NCBI GenBank assembly: GCA_027604005.1
Contig: JADGJT010000092.1
Span: 1-57,696 of the forward strand
Direction: 5' to 3'
DNA: 57,696 nt
Origin: Dinochytrium kinnereticum
Taxonomy: Eukaryota; Chytridiomycota; Chytridiomycetes; Chytridiales; Chytridiaceae
The notes below the pieces were generated by a model that was not told where the DNA came from, ran no database searches, and saw nothing but the letters and a program-made list of their open reading frames with translations. Position 1 is the first letter of the stretch. Every line of letters begins with the position of its first letter. This document shows positions 27,701 through 38,395 of the stretch, piece after piece. The position numbers and the translations under genes were made by a program.

Positions 27701-28630
27701 TGAAGATAATTCGTCCTCTCCCGAGATTGCAAACCTCGTTCTGTTCTGCTTGAAATCGATATTAGAGCGAGCTGGTTCCGTTAAGGCGGAGGATACAGTG
27801 AAATTGAGTAAGCCGTTCCAGTCGTTTTCTGTGTCTCTCATCGAGAAGCTGCAGATGTACATGTAAGTTCATTTACAACGCAAACTTTTTTTGAGACATT
27901 ACATTAGGGAGGACAAAGATGCCAGCGTTCAGCAGATTAAGAATATATCTCTCTGCATTGCGGCCTGTCTATCATCGTCGTCTCCGCTCCTTCAAAACAA
28001 AGAACTGGTTCAACGAGCAGCCTCAATTTTTACGGATTTGCTGAATATGAATGACCAGGTATACACGAAAGACGATGAACAGGCTAACAATGACAGTTTT
28101 CTGAAATCGCCGTGGGGTGTGTTCGTGTGATTTTCAGCCAACTTGATTATGAGCGTATCAGCCCAGTGCATTCCGTACTGTTGCGAGAGTTGCTTCCCCT
28201 GCTCTTTGCTTTCACTATTAATGGGAGGGATACGCTTGAATTGGAAATTTACCAAGAGCTTCTCAAGATCTTTGCGGGCCTGGCCCTCGTTCTTCCCAAA
28301 GAATGTTTGTGACTCGCAGTCTTTATCTGGCGCTAACTTTTCCTTGCCGTAGACATGGTCACTATGCTCAGGGCTTTGGCCTCAATGACCAGCCAGTCCG
28401 GTTCAGATTCGCAAAAAGATCGCGTTTTGGCAGCCACGTTGCTGCAGACCGCGGCAAAGAAGCAAACCGAATTTAGATTTGCCTTAATGCAGCTTTCTCC
28501 TGATGACAGAGGCGCAGTCGAGAGGTCTCTTAAAAGCCTTGTTGCTTCCAACGCTGAAACGGCGTCTGTGAAGAAGGAGGTGGATCAGGAGACTTCTCAG
28601 CCGAAAATCAAGTTGAAGGCGTTCTTTTAA
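21726..28630 (+). CDS. HEATR5/LAA1, HEAT-repeat AP-1 accessory protein
   Basis: A very long HEAT-repeat protein (about 2000 residues) that helps AP-1/aftiphilin-dependent traffic at the trans-Golgi and endosomes. The start at 21726 (MDSIAGVTDKIS) leads into PEKKEQVVFQWLYLLEKDL, like the N-terminus of animal HEATR5. Internal landmarks match the family: NEVAWLLLGSLFCLGPNFVR, VLMIWKTAFPK, RLFACDILGRLCRSSP, RSGCALALGFVNSYVGG, HTWSLQSLWMVVESAG and VVGPELQASSKVREL. Later come APLRKAAVTCLYQMTQRDP and MPRWKTQVFAIQCLRKILQL. Two large exons (22613-24659 and 24655-25990 region) hold over half the protein; the 3' third has many small introns. The stop is at 28628-28630 after KPKIKLKAFF-type sequence (QPKIKLKAFF). 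Confidence 0.9.
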
Positions 28631-28937
28631 AATAATGTACTATATATGTGATCCACATCAAACAAGAAAAATAAATATCATAGTAATAAGACTTCGATTT
28701 ATTTGATAATTCCTTTGACCCCCAACTCCAACAATGCCCAAAATGTTAAATGCAGTTCCAATTCATACAGATGATAATCCCTCACAGTTTTCAATTGAAA
28801 GCTGATTTGGGTAAATGCAGCGAATATACAGTTCTCCACGAAAATAGGCTCAGCCCATTTCATGCGGCACAGCCTCTATCTTCCAGATAGGTATTTTCAG
28901 GGAAGAAAAGAAAAAGGCTTTTGTTTTTAAACGCTGA
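28631..28937. terminator. shared 3' region with opposed poly(A) signals
   Basis: AATAAA at 28670-28675 (+) lies 40 bp after the HEATR5 stop. AATAAA on the minus strand (28698-28703) lies about 235 bp beyond the G-alpha stop. The two signals are 22 bp apart, so the transcripts should overlap or abut. No gene is seen in the remaining sequence. Confidence 0.5.
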
Positions 28938-30345
28938 TTATAATATGCCAGAGCTCGTCAGAGCCATTCGTAGAACAATGTCCTTCACCGCCGAAATAAT
29001 CACGCTCATATGAGCCGTATCTGTGCCTGGTAAAGTATGAGCGGAAGAGTTGGCAACGTAAGAAAAAAACCCTAACCGGTTGTGAAATGTGTGTAAATCT
29101 TCCGGGTGGTGTTTTGGTTGCGAGAGAGGAATTTCGCTTTAAAGAAGGCTCCTGCAGCTTTAACGCTAGTATCACCTGAAAAACTTTAATGCAGGTGCAG
29201 GTACAACTCTATCTAACCATCAAAATCAGGGAAGTATCGACGTATAGGAGATTTTTGAATCTTCTTCTGTAAGAGGTCGACCTTATTCAAAAAGAGTATA
29301 ATGTTCACAGATTTCAAAAGAGCATTGTTGCAGATACTCTGGAACAATGCTATTGCATCATACATTCTAGAAAGGAATTAAAAAGGGACGAAGGAAAGGG
29401 AACACCAAGACTACCTATTAACAGATGGATCTTCCGACAAAACTTGATCGTAACCAGAAATTGAAACAACAAAGAGAATCGCTGTGATGGTTCCTTCAAA
29501 ATAAGGTGCCCAAAACTGTCGCATGGAACGTTGACCTCCGACGTCGTATATTTTATACACTAGGTTGCTAATAGTGAACTGCGTTTCCGTGACCTCAGTT
29601 GTTCGAAATCTGGCGTGGAGAATGTCTGTGAATGATAATATTAGCCGACAGATTCCACATATATATCCTATTCCCCTAAAAGAGAGAAACAAAAGCGCGA
29701 ATGCACACCATCATTAGTGGGAACAAAAGACTCGGAAGCGCATCTGTCTATATCATTGAGGAAGACTTCAGCCGTTTCCTGGTACTCGGGAAGCTCATTT
29801 GATCTCCGAAGTGCCTGCTGGATCCCAGTATCTGCCCATAACGACTTCACCGCGAGAACCACGGAGGCCGATATGCCGGAGGTCTTTTCCTTTGATTCCT
29901 TGAACTCTTCGACAGTTTTGGCATGTATCTATCAATATCAGTTGGTGGAGAACAAAAGGGTTCGATCGAACTTGATTTAACGGGTTCGACATGCTCAAAT
30001 CAAACATATCAAGGGCGTTGACCAGCCTCCAAATATTCAACACGATGTTGTCCTGAATGTGCCTTCTATACAAGGCCCTCTCCACATCAGTAAACCCGTC
30101 GCCGTGGATGATCTTCAGCTGCTTCAGCACAGTGGTCTTCCCGGAATCCCCCGAACCCAGCAGCAGCAGCTTGGGTCCCTTGTTTGAGGCCGACTTTTTC
30201 GTCATGGCCTCCTTCTTCAGCTCTTGATCGATGGCATCCGATCGCTTCTTGGCTTCACGCCTGCAGCATACGGAAGACGGGTTAGCGCACGGCCCTTGAT
30301 CCGCGGATCGCGGTGCCCTTCAGCCTACCATGTCACCTCGTCCAT
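28938..30345 (-). CDS. heterotrimeric G-protein alpha subunit
   Basis: A GTP-binding alpha subunit of a receptor-coupled heterotrimer. The P loop is LLLLGSGDSGKTTVLKQ, the helical domain includes RRHIQDNIVLNIWRLVNALD, switch I ARFRTTEVTE, switch II YDVGGQRSMRQFW, then SGYDQVLSEDPSVNRM, ILFLNKVDLL (NKxD), TDTAHMSVIISAVKD (TDT), and the C-terminus ALTSSGIL at 28938. All nucleotide-binding boxes are intact. The last residues lack the cysteine four from the end that pertussis toxin modifies in Gi-type subunits. The second exon begins REAKKRSDAIDQELKKEAM, the usual N-terminal helix. The first exon is uncertain: ATG 30345 with acatg|gtaggc ... ctgcag|gcgtga gives MDEVTW, without the usual Met-Gly myristoylation start. 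Confidence 0.88.
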
Positions 30346-30444
30346 GGCCCTTGATCTTTTCTGGCACAACAGGCACACAAAGGAATTTGCTCAGAGTAAA
30401 TTTCTCAACTCTCCCCAGATTGGCCATTGGCATCCGAAGCAGAC

Positions 30445-31692
30445 ATGAGCATCAAGGGCACCCCCACCACCGACGTTGTTGAGCCGCTGCTCGAGAAGAG
30501 CCTCAAGCGATTCGTGCTGTTCCCCATCGAGTACCATGAGGTGAGTTGCCCTGTGCGGGCGATGGCTCCTGACGTCCGATCCCTTTCCGCACGCATCAGG
30601 TCTGGCACTTTTACAAGAAGGCCGAGGCGTCCTTTTGGACGGTCGAGGAGGTGAGGCTGCCTACCGCTGGTTGAAATTAACACAGCCTCAAGGTTGACCT
30701 GTCCAAGGACATCAACGACTGGGAGAACCGCCTCAACGACGACGAGCGATACTTTATCACGCGCGTGCTAGCCTTCTTTGCTGCTTCGGACGGAATTGTT
30801 AACGAAAACTTGGTGCATCGCTTCTCGTCCGAAGTTCAGATTCCTGAGGCAAGATGCTTCTACGGCTTTCAGATTATGATAGAGAACATCCACTCGGAGA
30901 TGTGCGTTCTTACCCATGTCTTTGACTCATTTTGCTGACCTTTTTGTCCAGGTACTCACTCCTAATTGACACCTATGTCAAGGATGCTGATGAACGACAA
31001 TTCCTTTTCGATGCCATCGACACTGGTAAGCACTACCCATGTTAAACAGCTCATGACATGCCTAGTTCCGTGCATCCGAAAGAAGGCGGATTGGGCACTC
31101 CGATGGATTTTCGATGAGAAGTCGTCATTTGCGGAGCGACTTGTCGCCTTCGCTGTCGTCGAAGGTATCTTCTTCTCAGGCTCATTCGCATCCATCTTCT
31201 GGCTGAAGAAGAGGGGTCTAATGCCTGGCCTCACCTTCTCCAACGAGCTGATTTCACGAGACGAAGGCTTGCACTGTGACTTTGCATGCCTCTTGTTTTC
31301 CCTCATGCGCCAGAGGCCTTCGGAGGAGAGAGTTCTCGAGATTGTGGCTCAGGCCGTTGTCATTGAGCAAGAGTGAGTGGCAACTACTCGCCTTCACATT
31401 TTGTTAACCCCGCCACACCTCCAGGTTCTTGACAGATGCGCTCCCCGTGGCATTGATTGGAATGAACGCAACCCTCATGAAGAGATACATTGAATTTGTT
31501 GCCGATCGCCTGCTCGTCTGCCTGGGATGCCCGAAGCACTACAACGTTGAGAATCCATTTGACTTTATGGACCTCATCTCGCTCCAAGGCAAGACCAACT
31601 TCTTTGAGAAGCGCGTCGGCGAGTACCAGAAGTCAGGCGTGATGGGGAAGCGCGATCAGGCCGTTGAGTTCACGATGGAGGCGGACTTTTAG
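30445..31692 (+). CDS. ribonucleotide reductase small subunit (R2)
   Basis: The R2 subunit holds the di-iron/tyrosyl radical cofactor of class Ia ribonucleotide reductase and makes dNTPs with R1. The start ATG 30445 gives [19 protein letters not shown]. Landmarks are [67 protein letters not shown] (iron ligands and radical tyrosine), [32 protein letters not shown], and the C-terminal R1-binding tail FTMEADF. Five short introns are present. Length (about 340 residues after splicing) is normal. The divergent G-alpha start is about 100 bp upstream. Confidence 0.95.
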
Positions 31693-31752
31693 CAGTCGCC
31701 AGCAGTCCCTTCACGCCGTTTGTCCTCCAAAATATATTTATGTGTTTACTGT

Positions 31753-31758
31753 AATAAA
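31753..31758 (+). terminator. poly(A) signal of the ribonucleotide reductase gene
   Basis: AATAAA lies 61 bp after the stop and only 15 bp before the start codon of the next gene on the same strand, so the 3' end of one transcript probably overlaps the 5' end of the next. Confidence 0.55.
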
Positions 31759-31773
31759 GCGTCACACCAGATC

Positions 31774-33563
31774 ATGGACCAAAGACGAGGCAGCGTCGAC
31801 GTCCAGCCGCTGGAGGCCTTTGGCGACTCTGGCGTCTCCACGGCGGACATCAAGCTGGCCAGGACCTCCTCCTTCAAGGTACGTAACGCACGCCTCGCTG
31901 TGCAGCGGTGGTAGGGGACCCGGATGCTTGCTCATCTGTTGCCAGAAACCGAAATCACCAAGGATCATCAAGCCTGTCATGGATCTGAGCGAGGACAGCA
32001 TGGATTCGGATGTATTTGTTCTGGAGCAGCCTGGTGATGGCGGATTCCACACACCACCGCTATCACCCTTGAGTCGAGTAAGTCCGCTTTTCCCCACCTT
32101 TTCTGCATGGGCTTGCCATGCACCTCAGGAAGTTAGTTAATGGGCTCTTGCATGACAGAACAACTCCCTCCTCTCCCCTTCCCTCGATAGGCTCCCTCGG
32201 TCCAAAAGTCTCAATGCTGTCTCCAGGAGCGCAAGGAGAAAGTCGCCTGCCGGGGACTCTGACGACGGCATCGGGATTAGGGTACTGTGCTTTTTCTTTA
32301 CATTTAAGGTTATCTGATACCAAGCAGAATGAAACATCCGTCAAGAATCTGTTAGAAACCCAGGCCTTCAAAAAGATCTTGGAGGAGAAGGAGGCGTTAG
32401 AGGAGGAGCTTGACAGATGGAGAAAGGTGCGTTAACCATGGGTGAGACACAATGGCACTGATGACCCTTTGAATAGAAATACGAATCATCCTCTGGAAAC
32501 ATTGAATACTTGTACCAGATGGAGGACGCCAGTTCCACGGCCATTCAAGAGCTGAAAGACCAAAACACTGAACTCAAACGAAGGCTTTTACAAAAGGACA
32601 AGGAAATCGCAGACATGACCTCCCTCACAAAAACGGCTGACGAGGCACTTTCTGTGTTTGTCAAGCAGAAGGAAGATTGGGCGGCAAGGGAACAGACCCT
32701 TCAAAAGTCTCTGGCATCAGTTAAATCGGAGAAGCAGGCTTTGGAAGGTCAGGAAAAGACATTATCAATTGCGAAAGACTCTTTAGGTACTAAAAGCATG
32801 TAAAAGATTTGGTTGCCCAGACCGAAGCAAATGTGAAGGCTCTTCAAGGACAGATCAATGCAGCCAAAAACAAGGAGAATGCGCTCATTGTTATGGTGAA
32901 GACTTTGGAAGAGCATTTGCAGATGGTTGGTTGCTTTTGACCCATGGAAGAATGTGTCTGACGCCTGCATCTTTTATTTATAGTCAAAGAAAGAGTTGGA
33001 GGCTTTAGAGACCCAAGCAGAGGTCATGAACCGGGAGCGCCAGGGCCGCGTCATTGATGATCCCGATAACCTGGTGGAGCAGGTTGGTTACTATTTACTT
33101 CTCCGCCTCCAGTTATATTCAAAATCTTGATGTCCAACACCATTGGCATTACTAACGCCTTCTATTTTTCAGATACACAGACAAGACATTGAGATTGAGG
33201 CGCTCAAAGAGCAATTGAACAACGAGAGGATATCGTGGGGTAAAATCTCCAACAAAGTCAGCCAGATGCGTGATACCGATGTCTCGAAACCCCACATCCC
33301 ACCTCGCATCTCGAGTGCAGTGGAACTGGTCCATCAAATCCCCGACGGCGCAGGATCTCTCGAAGTCGAAATGTTGAAAAGCCGCGTTGTGGATTCATTA
33401 ATGAACGAGATCAAAGGTAAATCAAGATATTGCTGTTTGCACGGAATCTCGTCCCGGGTTTATTAATCCACTACCCTTTGCAGAATTGAGACATCAAAAT
33501 CTCCTTATCATTACAAACTTTGTTGCAACTTTGGACAACGTGACCAACATGGCTGCGATATAA
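31774..33563 (+). CDS. coiled-coil protein of unknown function
   Basis: I do not recognise this gene. From ATG 31774 it encodes a Ser/Pro-rich N-terminus (MDQRRGSVDVQPLEAFGDSG; RIIKPVMDLSEDSMDSDVFV; SPSLDRLPRSKSLNAV), followed from about 32.3 kb by long heptad-rich helices (FKKILEEKEALEEELDRW; IQELKDQNTELKRRLLQKD; EALKEQLNNERISWGKISNK). The last exon ends HQNLLIITNFVATLDN and TNMAAI at TAA 33561-33563. About eight short introns split it. It has no signal peptide, membrane segment or enzymatic motif. A structural, cytoskeletal or centrosomal role is possible but is not shown by the sequence. Its stop is 23 bp from that of the convergent dehydrogenase gene. Confidence 0.7.
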
Positions 33564-33586
33564 AAAGGAACCATCTCTGTATATAT

Positions 33587-35665
33587 TTACTTCATGGTCG
33601 GCATATTCACACTGGCTTGAACAGCCTTGACATCCTCACTCCTCCAGAGCGCAGTGACGGTTTTTGTCTGAGTGTAGAACTAATAAAACATAAATATCAC
33701 GTTTTGATGTCAAAAGCACAAGAGTTAAATTACCTGAACTCCTTGCTTTCCGTAAAAGTTAACGTCACCCTGAATTGAGCCACGGCTGCCAGTGAAGCTG
33801 AGATTTACGGTGCGTTAGCAAAGGGGTTAAGGAAAACAGGAGCAGGGGGCCATCAACTTACGAGAACATCGGCAGGGGAACTGGAATAGGGACGTTAATT
33901 CCAACTTGACCAACGTCAATCTCATCCTGGAACTTGCGAGCAACGCTGCCAGAGTTTGTAAAGATGGCAGTACCGTTTCCGTAGGGGTTTTTGTTGATGA
34001 TCTCGATGGCATCGTCAAGAGTGTCGGCCTCGAGACAGATAAGGACCTGCATGAAGGATGGATATTTTGTTGAATTAGCCAAATAATGTCAAATGGTCAT
34101 GTTTCCTACCGGTCCAAAAATCTCTTCGGTGTAGCAGCGCATGGAAGGGGTCACCTTGGACAGGATAGTAGGGCCAATAAAGTTCCCAGACTCAAATCCA
34201 AGAGGCTTAAAAAGATCAGTTAAAACCCACAACATAAAACATACCTTAACACCACGTCCATCAAGGAGCAGCTCAGCACCCTCGTCGACACCAGACTGAA
34301 TAAGCTCTTCAGCACGCGCCTTGGCCTTCAAAACTATGAGCACGAACAAGGTCTTTACCGACATACCTCAGGGCTGATCATTGGCCCGACATCAGCAGCC
34401 TCGTCAAATCCACTGGTGACCTTCAGGTTCCTTGACCTCTCAACAAGCTCAGGCAACCACTTCTTGGTCTCTCCAACCAGAACAACGGTGGATAAAGCCA
34501 TGCAACGCTGACCGGCAGCACCAAAAGCAGCACCAACAAGGGAGTTGAGGGTGTAGTTCTTGTTGGCGTCGGGCATCAAGACACCATGGTTCTTAGCTCC
34601 AAGGTTGGCCTGAACGCGCTTTCCGTTCTTAGTTCCACGTTCGAAAATGTATTTTCCGGCGCGGTCGGACCCAACAAAGGAGATTGCCTTGATATTGGCA
34701 TCGTCGCAGATAAAGTTGACGGTGTCAACCCCTTCAAAGATATAAAAAAAAGAGTTGGAAAAAATACTTTGAATGTGAGTGTATACCTCCATGGACGACG
34801 TTCAAGACTCCCTTTGGCACACCAGCTTCCTCGGCAAGCTTGGTCAAAATCATCATAGCTCCGGGATCGCGCTCCGACGGCTTAATGATGCAGGAGTTTC
34901 CGGTGGCGATAGCCAAGGGGAACATCCACTGAAGGAATGTGTAAGCATTTACAAAGAGAACGCTGCAAATTGCAGGCATACCAGGGGAATCATGGCTGGG
35001 AAGTTGAAAGGGCAAATGCCAGCAACGACACCCAGGGGCTGACGGATCGTGTATGTGTCCATGTCGGTCGAGACGGGGAGGATCTCGCCCATTAACATGC
35101 TGGGAATGCCAGCATATGTCTCGACAACCTGAAGACCACGCAAAACATCCCCTTTATATTTACATGTCAGTTAAATGGCATGAAATAGGATCGCATCTCA
35201 CCCCTAGCATCAGGAAGAGTTTTGCCTTGCTCCAAGGTAATTGAGGTAGCAATCTTGTCCTGAAAACTTTGATCAGCCTCCTCTGTAATAACAGCATGCT
35301 TGCCCCACTAACCATGTTCTCGCGAATCAAAGCCTGTAGGTTCAGCATGACCTTCTGACGGGTGAGCACGCTGGACTTGCGCCAGGTCTTGAAAGCGCTC
35401 TGGGCAACATCAGAAGCATACTTAAGCTCCTGAGGGGTCGCCTGCGGAACCAAAGTGACGAGCTCCTGGTTTGCCTGATATTTGGTTTAGCCAACAAATT
35501 CACGACACGGCTTACGGGGTTCCTGAGCTCAATCCACTTTGAGGTTTGCGAGTCGATGAACTCCCCGTTGATGTAGAGCTGCGTCTTAGGCACGGAGGCC
35601 GCGGAGGCGAGGAAGCGACGGCCGGCAAGTGCCTTAACGCAGCTGATCTTGCTCGCTCGCAGCAT
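33587..35665 (-). CDS. ALDH6A1: methylmalonate-semialdehyde dehydrogenase (acylating), mitochondrial
   Basis: A CoA-dependent aldehyde dehydrogenase of valine and pyrimidine catabolism that makes propionyl-CoA or acetyl-CoA. ATG 35665 begins a mitochondrial presequence ([20 protein letters not shown]), then [20 protein letters not shown]. Core motifs are [69 protein letters not shown], and the catalytic cysteine in [17 protein letters not shown]. The end has [32 protein letters not shown] and VNMPTMK at 33587. The NFP and QANLGAKNH phrases are typical of this family rather than NAD-only ALDHs. Seven or so introns are present. Confidence 0.94.
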
Positions 35666-36437
35666 GGATTGTGGTGAAGGAGTGAAAAAAAGTTTGCCCG
35701 ACAATTGACCGGGGCACACGAGCAAATCCCTTCCCTGCGCATGCCGATTACCTCAGCAACCGCGACGGGCTGGAGGCGACGAGGGCCTGCCGCGGCGACG
35801 GCGAGCGATCACCGTGGACGCGATGCGGGACACGGGCGGGTTTGAGGGTGCGCTGACTCCCGCGAGGGGTGCATTTGGATGGATGCGTCTGCGGGGTTAC
35901 AGGGATGTTGGATGGGCATGCGTAATGGGTCGATGCAGCTTCTAGCGGGCGAGTCTTTTACTTATATAAGTAGATGTTCCAGTTTATTCCAGGATTTGTC
36001 TTTGCCAGCTGCATTGCAGAGTGGAGGCGAGTAGCGTTGTTGAACACTTGAGAAGCAGGGTGTGAAGAGACAACAAAGAGTAAAGAGGCGACATCAGAAA
36101 TCGTCTTTTGTTTTTAATCCCTACAACAAAACTAGATATGCTAATGCAATAAGGATGAGTCGCTTTATGTCAAGCAGGCTCGGCATCCAGCTATCGAGCG
36201 AGCCAGCCTCCCAGCAGAAGCTTGACCTAGTTCCCACCACCTTCTTCACCCCCGTTCAGCCACTCTCCTCCGCATCCACCCAGCGAGGCAGTGAGGGGCG
36301 TTGCCAACCCAAATCGCATGGGGGTCGTCGTGAACGTGCTGTTAGCATGGAACTGAATTGGACCACTTGGCGGCGACAGTACTGCACTGGAGTGTCCGTG
36401 TTGGCCCAGAAAGAATTTTTGGAAAAAGAAAGGCAAA
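35666..36437. promoter_or_regulatory. 772-bp divergent intergenic region MMSDH/PLRG1
   Basis: No gene is recognised. A 251-codon frame runs from 36062 across this region into PLRG1 exon 1 in a different frame, but it begins at a GTG, has no domain and overlaps the real exon. The right half is AT-richer and contains tatataag near 35964. It probably holds promoters and 5' UTRs of both genes. Confidence 0.4.
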
Positions 36438-38253
36438 ATGCCAGAAACAACCGCAGCAGCACCAGCACCAACGCCCTGCACCGAGCTGGTGAAGAAGTCG
36501 GTGAAGCGCACGCACGACCTCTTCATCGCAAACTACTCGACGGAAGTGCCCAACGACAACTCGAGGTAACGGTCCGCTGTTGGTGCATGCTTAACCTTTG
36601 GCCCAGTCAACGGATAAAGCTAACAAGCAAAATCCTGGACGAATGGGCACACACGAGGAACCTCCCACCGTCCCTGGCAGCCCAGCCTCAAGCCCCTCCA
36701 AAGCCGAAGCCAGCGCCGGCCACTGATGCGAAAAAGGATGTTACGTCTACCCCATCGAAAGGTCTTTTTTTTTTTTTTTTTTTTTTTTTTTGTTGTGGCC
36801 CAAAGGCTCTGTACTGATAGGAATGTAGCTTCAACTTCATCTGAAGCGACACCGACATCCTCATCTTCGGTGCAAAACATGATTGATAGCATTAGCACGG
36901 TGCATGACGATTCGTCATCAAAGTCCCAAGCGCTCATCCTCACTGGCCAACAACAGTCTGGCCAATCGGATTCTCACCCGTCTTCGCTCACTGCCCTAAT
37001 AAGATTAAAGGAGGCTCGGAAAGTTCCAAAGCCTCAGTGGCATGCTCCCTGGAAGCTTATGCGGGTAAGGGAGGGCGTGCATGGGATTTTTGCATCAAAT
37101 CAACTCATTGGCTTGAAATAGGTTATCAGCGGTCACTTGGGATGGGTTCGAGCTGTGTCGGTGGATTCTAGCAATGAATGGTTTGCAACAGGTGCCGGAG
37201 ACAGAGTGATAAAGGTTTGGTTTTGGAATCTATGGTGTTTTCTTATTTTTGTAGATATGGGATCTGGCTTCAGGTGTGTTAAAGCTTACACTGACTGGGC
37301 ACATTGCAACGGTTCGCGGTCTTGCTGTCTCCCCTAGGCATCCTTACCTGTTCTCTGCTGCTGAAGATAAAATGGTGAAATGCTGGGATCTTGAGTACAA
37401 TAAGGTCATTCGTCACTACCACGGTCATCTCAGCGGTGTGTATAGTCTGTCGCTGCATCCAACTCTAGACGTGCTTGTGACCGGTGGACGAGATTCTACG
37501 GCGCGTGTTTGGGACATGAGAACCAAGACACAGATCTTTGCCCTCACGGGCCACCAGTCCACCATTGCGGATATTAAGACGCAAGAAGGAGATCCTCAGA
37601 TCATCACTAGTTCCATGGATTCCACTGTCCGCCTGTGGGACTTGGCTGCCGGAAAGACTCTTTCCGTGCTTACGCATCACAAAAAGAGTGTGCGAGCGAT
37701 CGCTATCAACCCCAACGAATTCACATTTGCAACGGCGAGTCCCGACAACATCAAGCAGTGGAAATGCCCCAGGGGTGACTTTATTCAAAACCTGGAAGGC
37801 CATAATGCCATTGTGAACACTCTTGCAATCAATCAGGATAATGTCTTGTTCTCCGGAGGTTGGATTCAAGCTGCCTTTTCCCCTCTTTCCTATGTTTTAT
37901 TCCTCTTATTGACTCCGTACTTTATATAGCCGACAATGGGTCGATGCATTTCTGGGATTACAAGACCGGATACAACTTCCAGACGGCTGAGACTTTGGCG
38001 CAGCCTGGCTCCCTTGACAGCGAAAATGGAGTTTTCTGCTCAACCTTCGACAGGACTGGACTGCGTCTCATCACAGGAGAGGCCGACAAGACCATCAAGA
38101 TATGGAAGGAGGATGACCGAGCGGTGAGTCTCGCTTTCTTTTTATTGGATTTCTTTTGCACATTCTGTTTTGAGCTAATGTATTTCCATGTTCAAGACGC
38201 CAGAGACACATCCCATCAACTTCAAGCCAAAACTTGGCAAGCACCGCTTTTAA
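36438..38253 (+). CDS. PLRG1: PLRG1/PRL1 WD40 spliceosome protein
   Basis: A WD40 subunit of the Prp19-associated complex that activates the spliceosome. ATG 36438 starts [14 protein letters not shown], then the family phrase [16 protein letters not shown]. After a linker come [20 protein letters not shown] and seven WD repeats: [105 protein letters not shown] and [14 protein letters not shown]. It ends [14 protein letters not shown] at TAA 38251-38253. These are near-identical to human PLRG1 in places. One intron carries a run of 27 T (36765-36791). Confidence 0.95.
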
Positions 38254-38395
38254 GTTGCAAAAGTTGAGGGTGGGAGGGAGCGAAGGTGTATCGCTGTTTC
38301 TGATTTTTGTTTTTATTTTTGAGCATAACCTTTACTGGATACCCGGTCAAGTGATTGGAAATATGAAAATATATATTCAAAAAGGAAGCCGTTGC

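Noticed and set aside
36062..36817. 251-codon open frame upstream of and across PLRG1 exon 1
   Set aside because: It starts at GTG, overlaps the PLRG1 exon in another frame, ends in a long T-run and has no domain. It is most likely a chance frame in GC-rich DNA.
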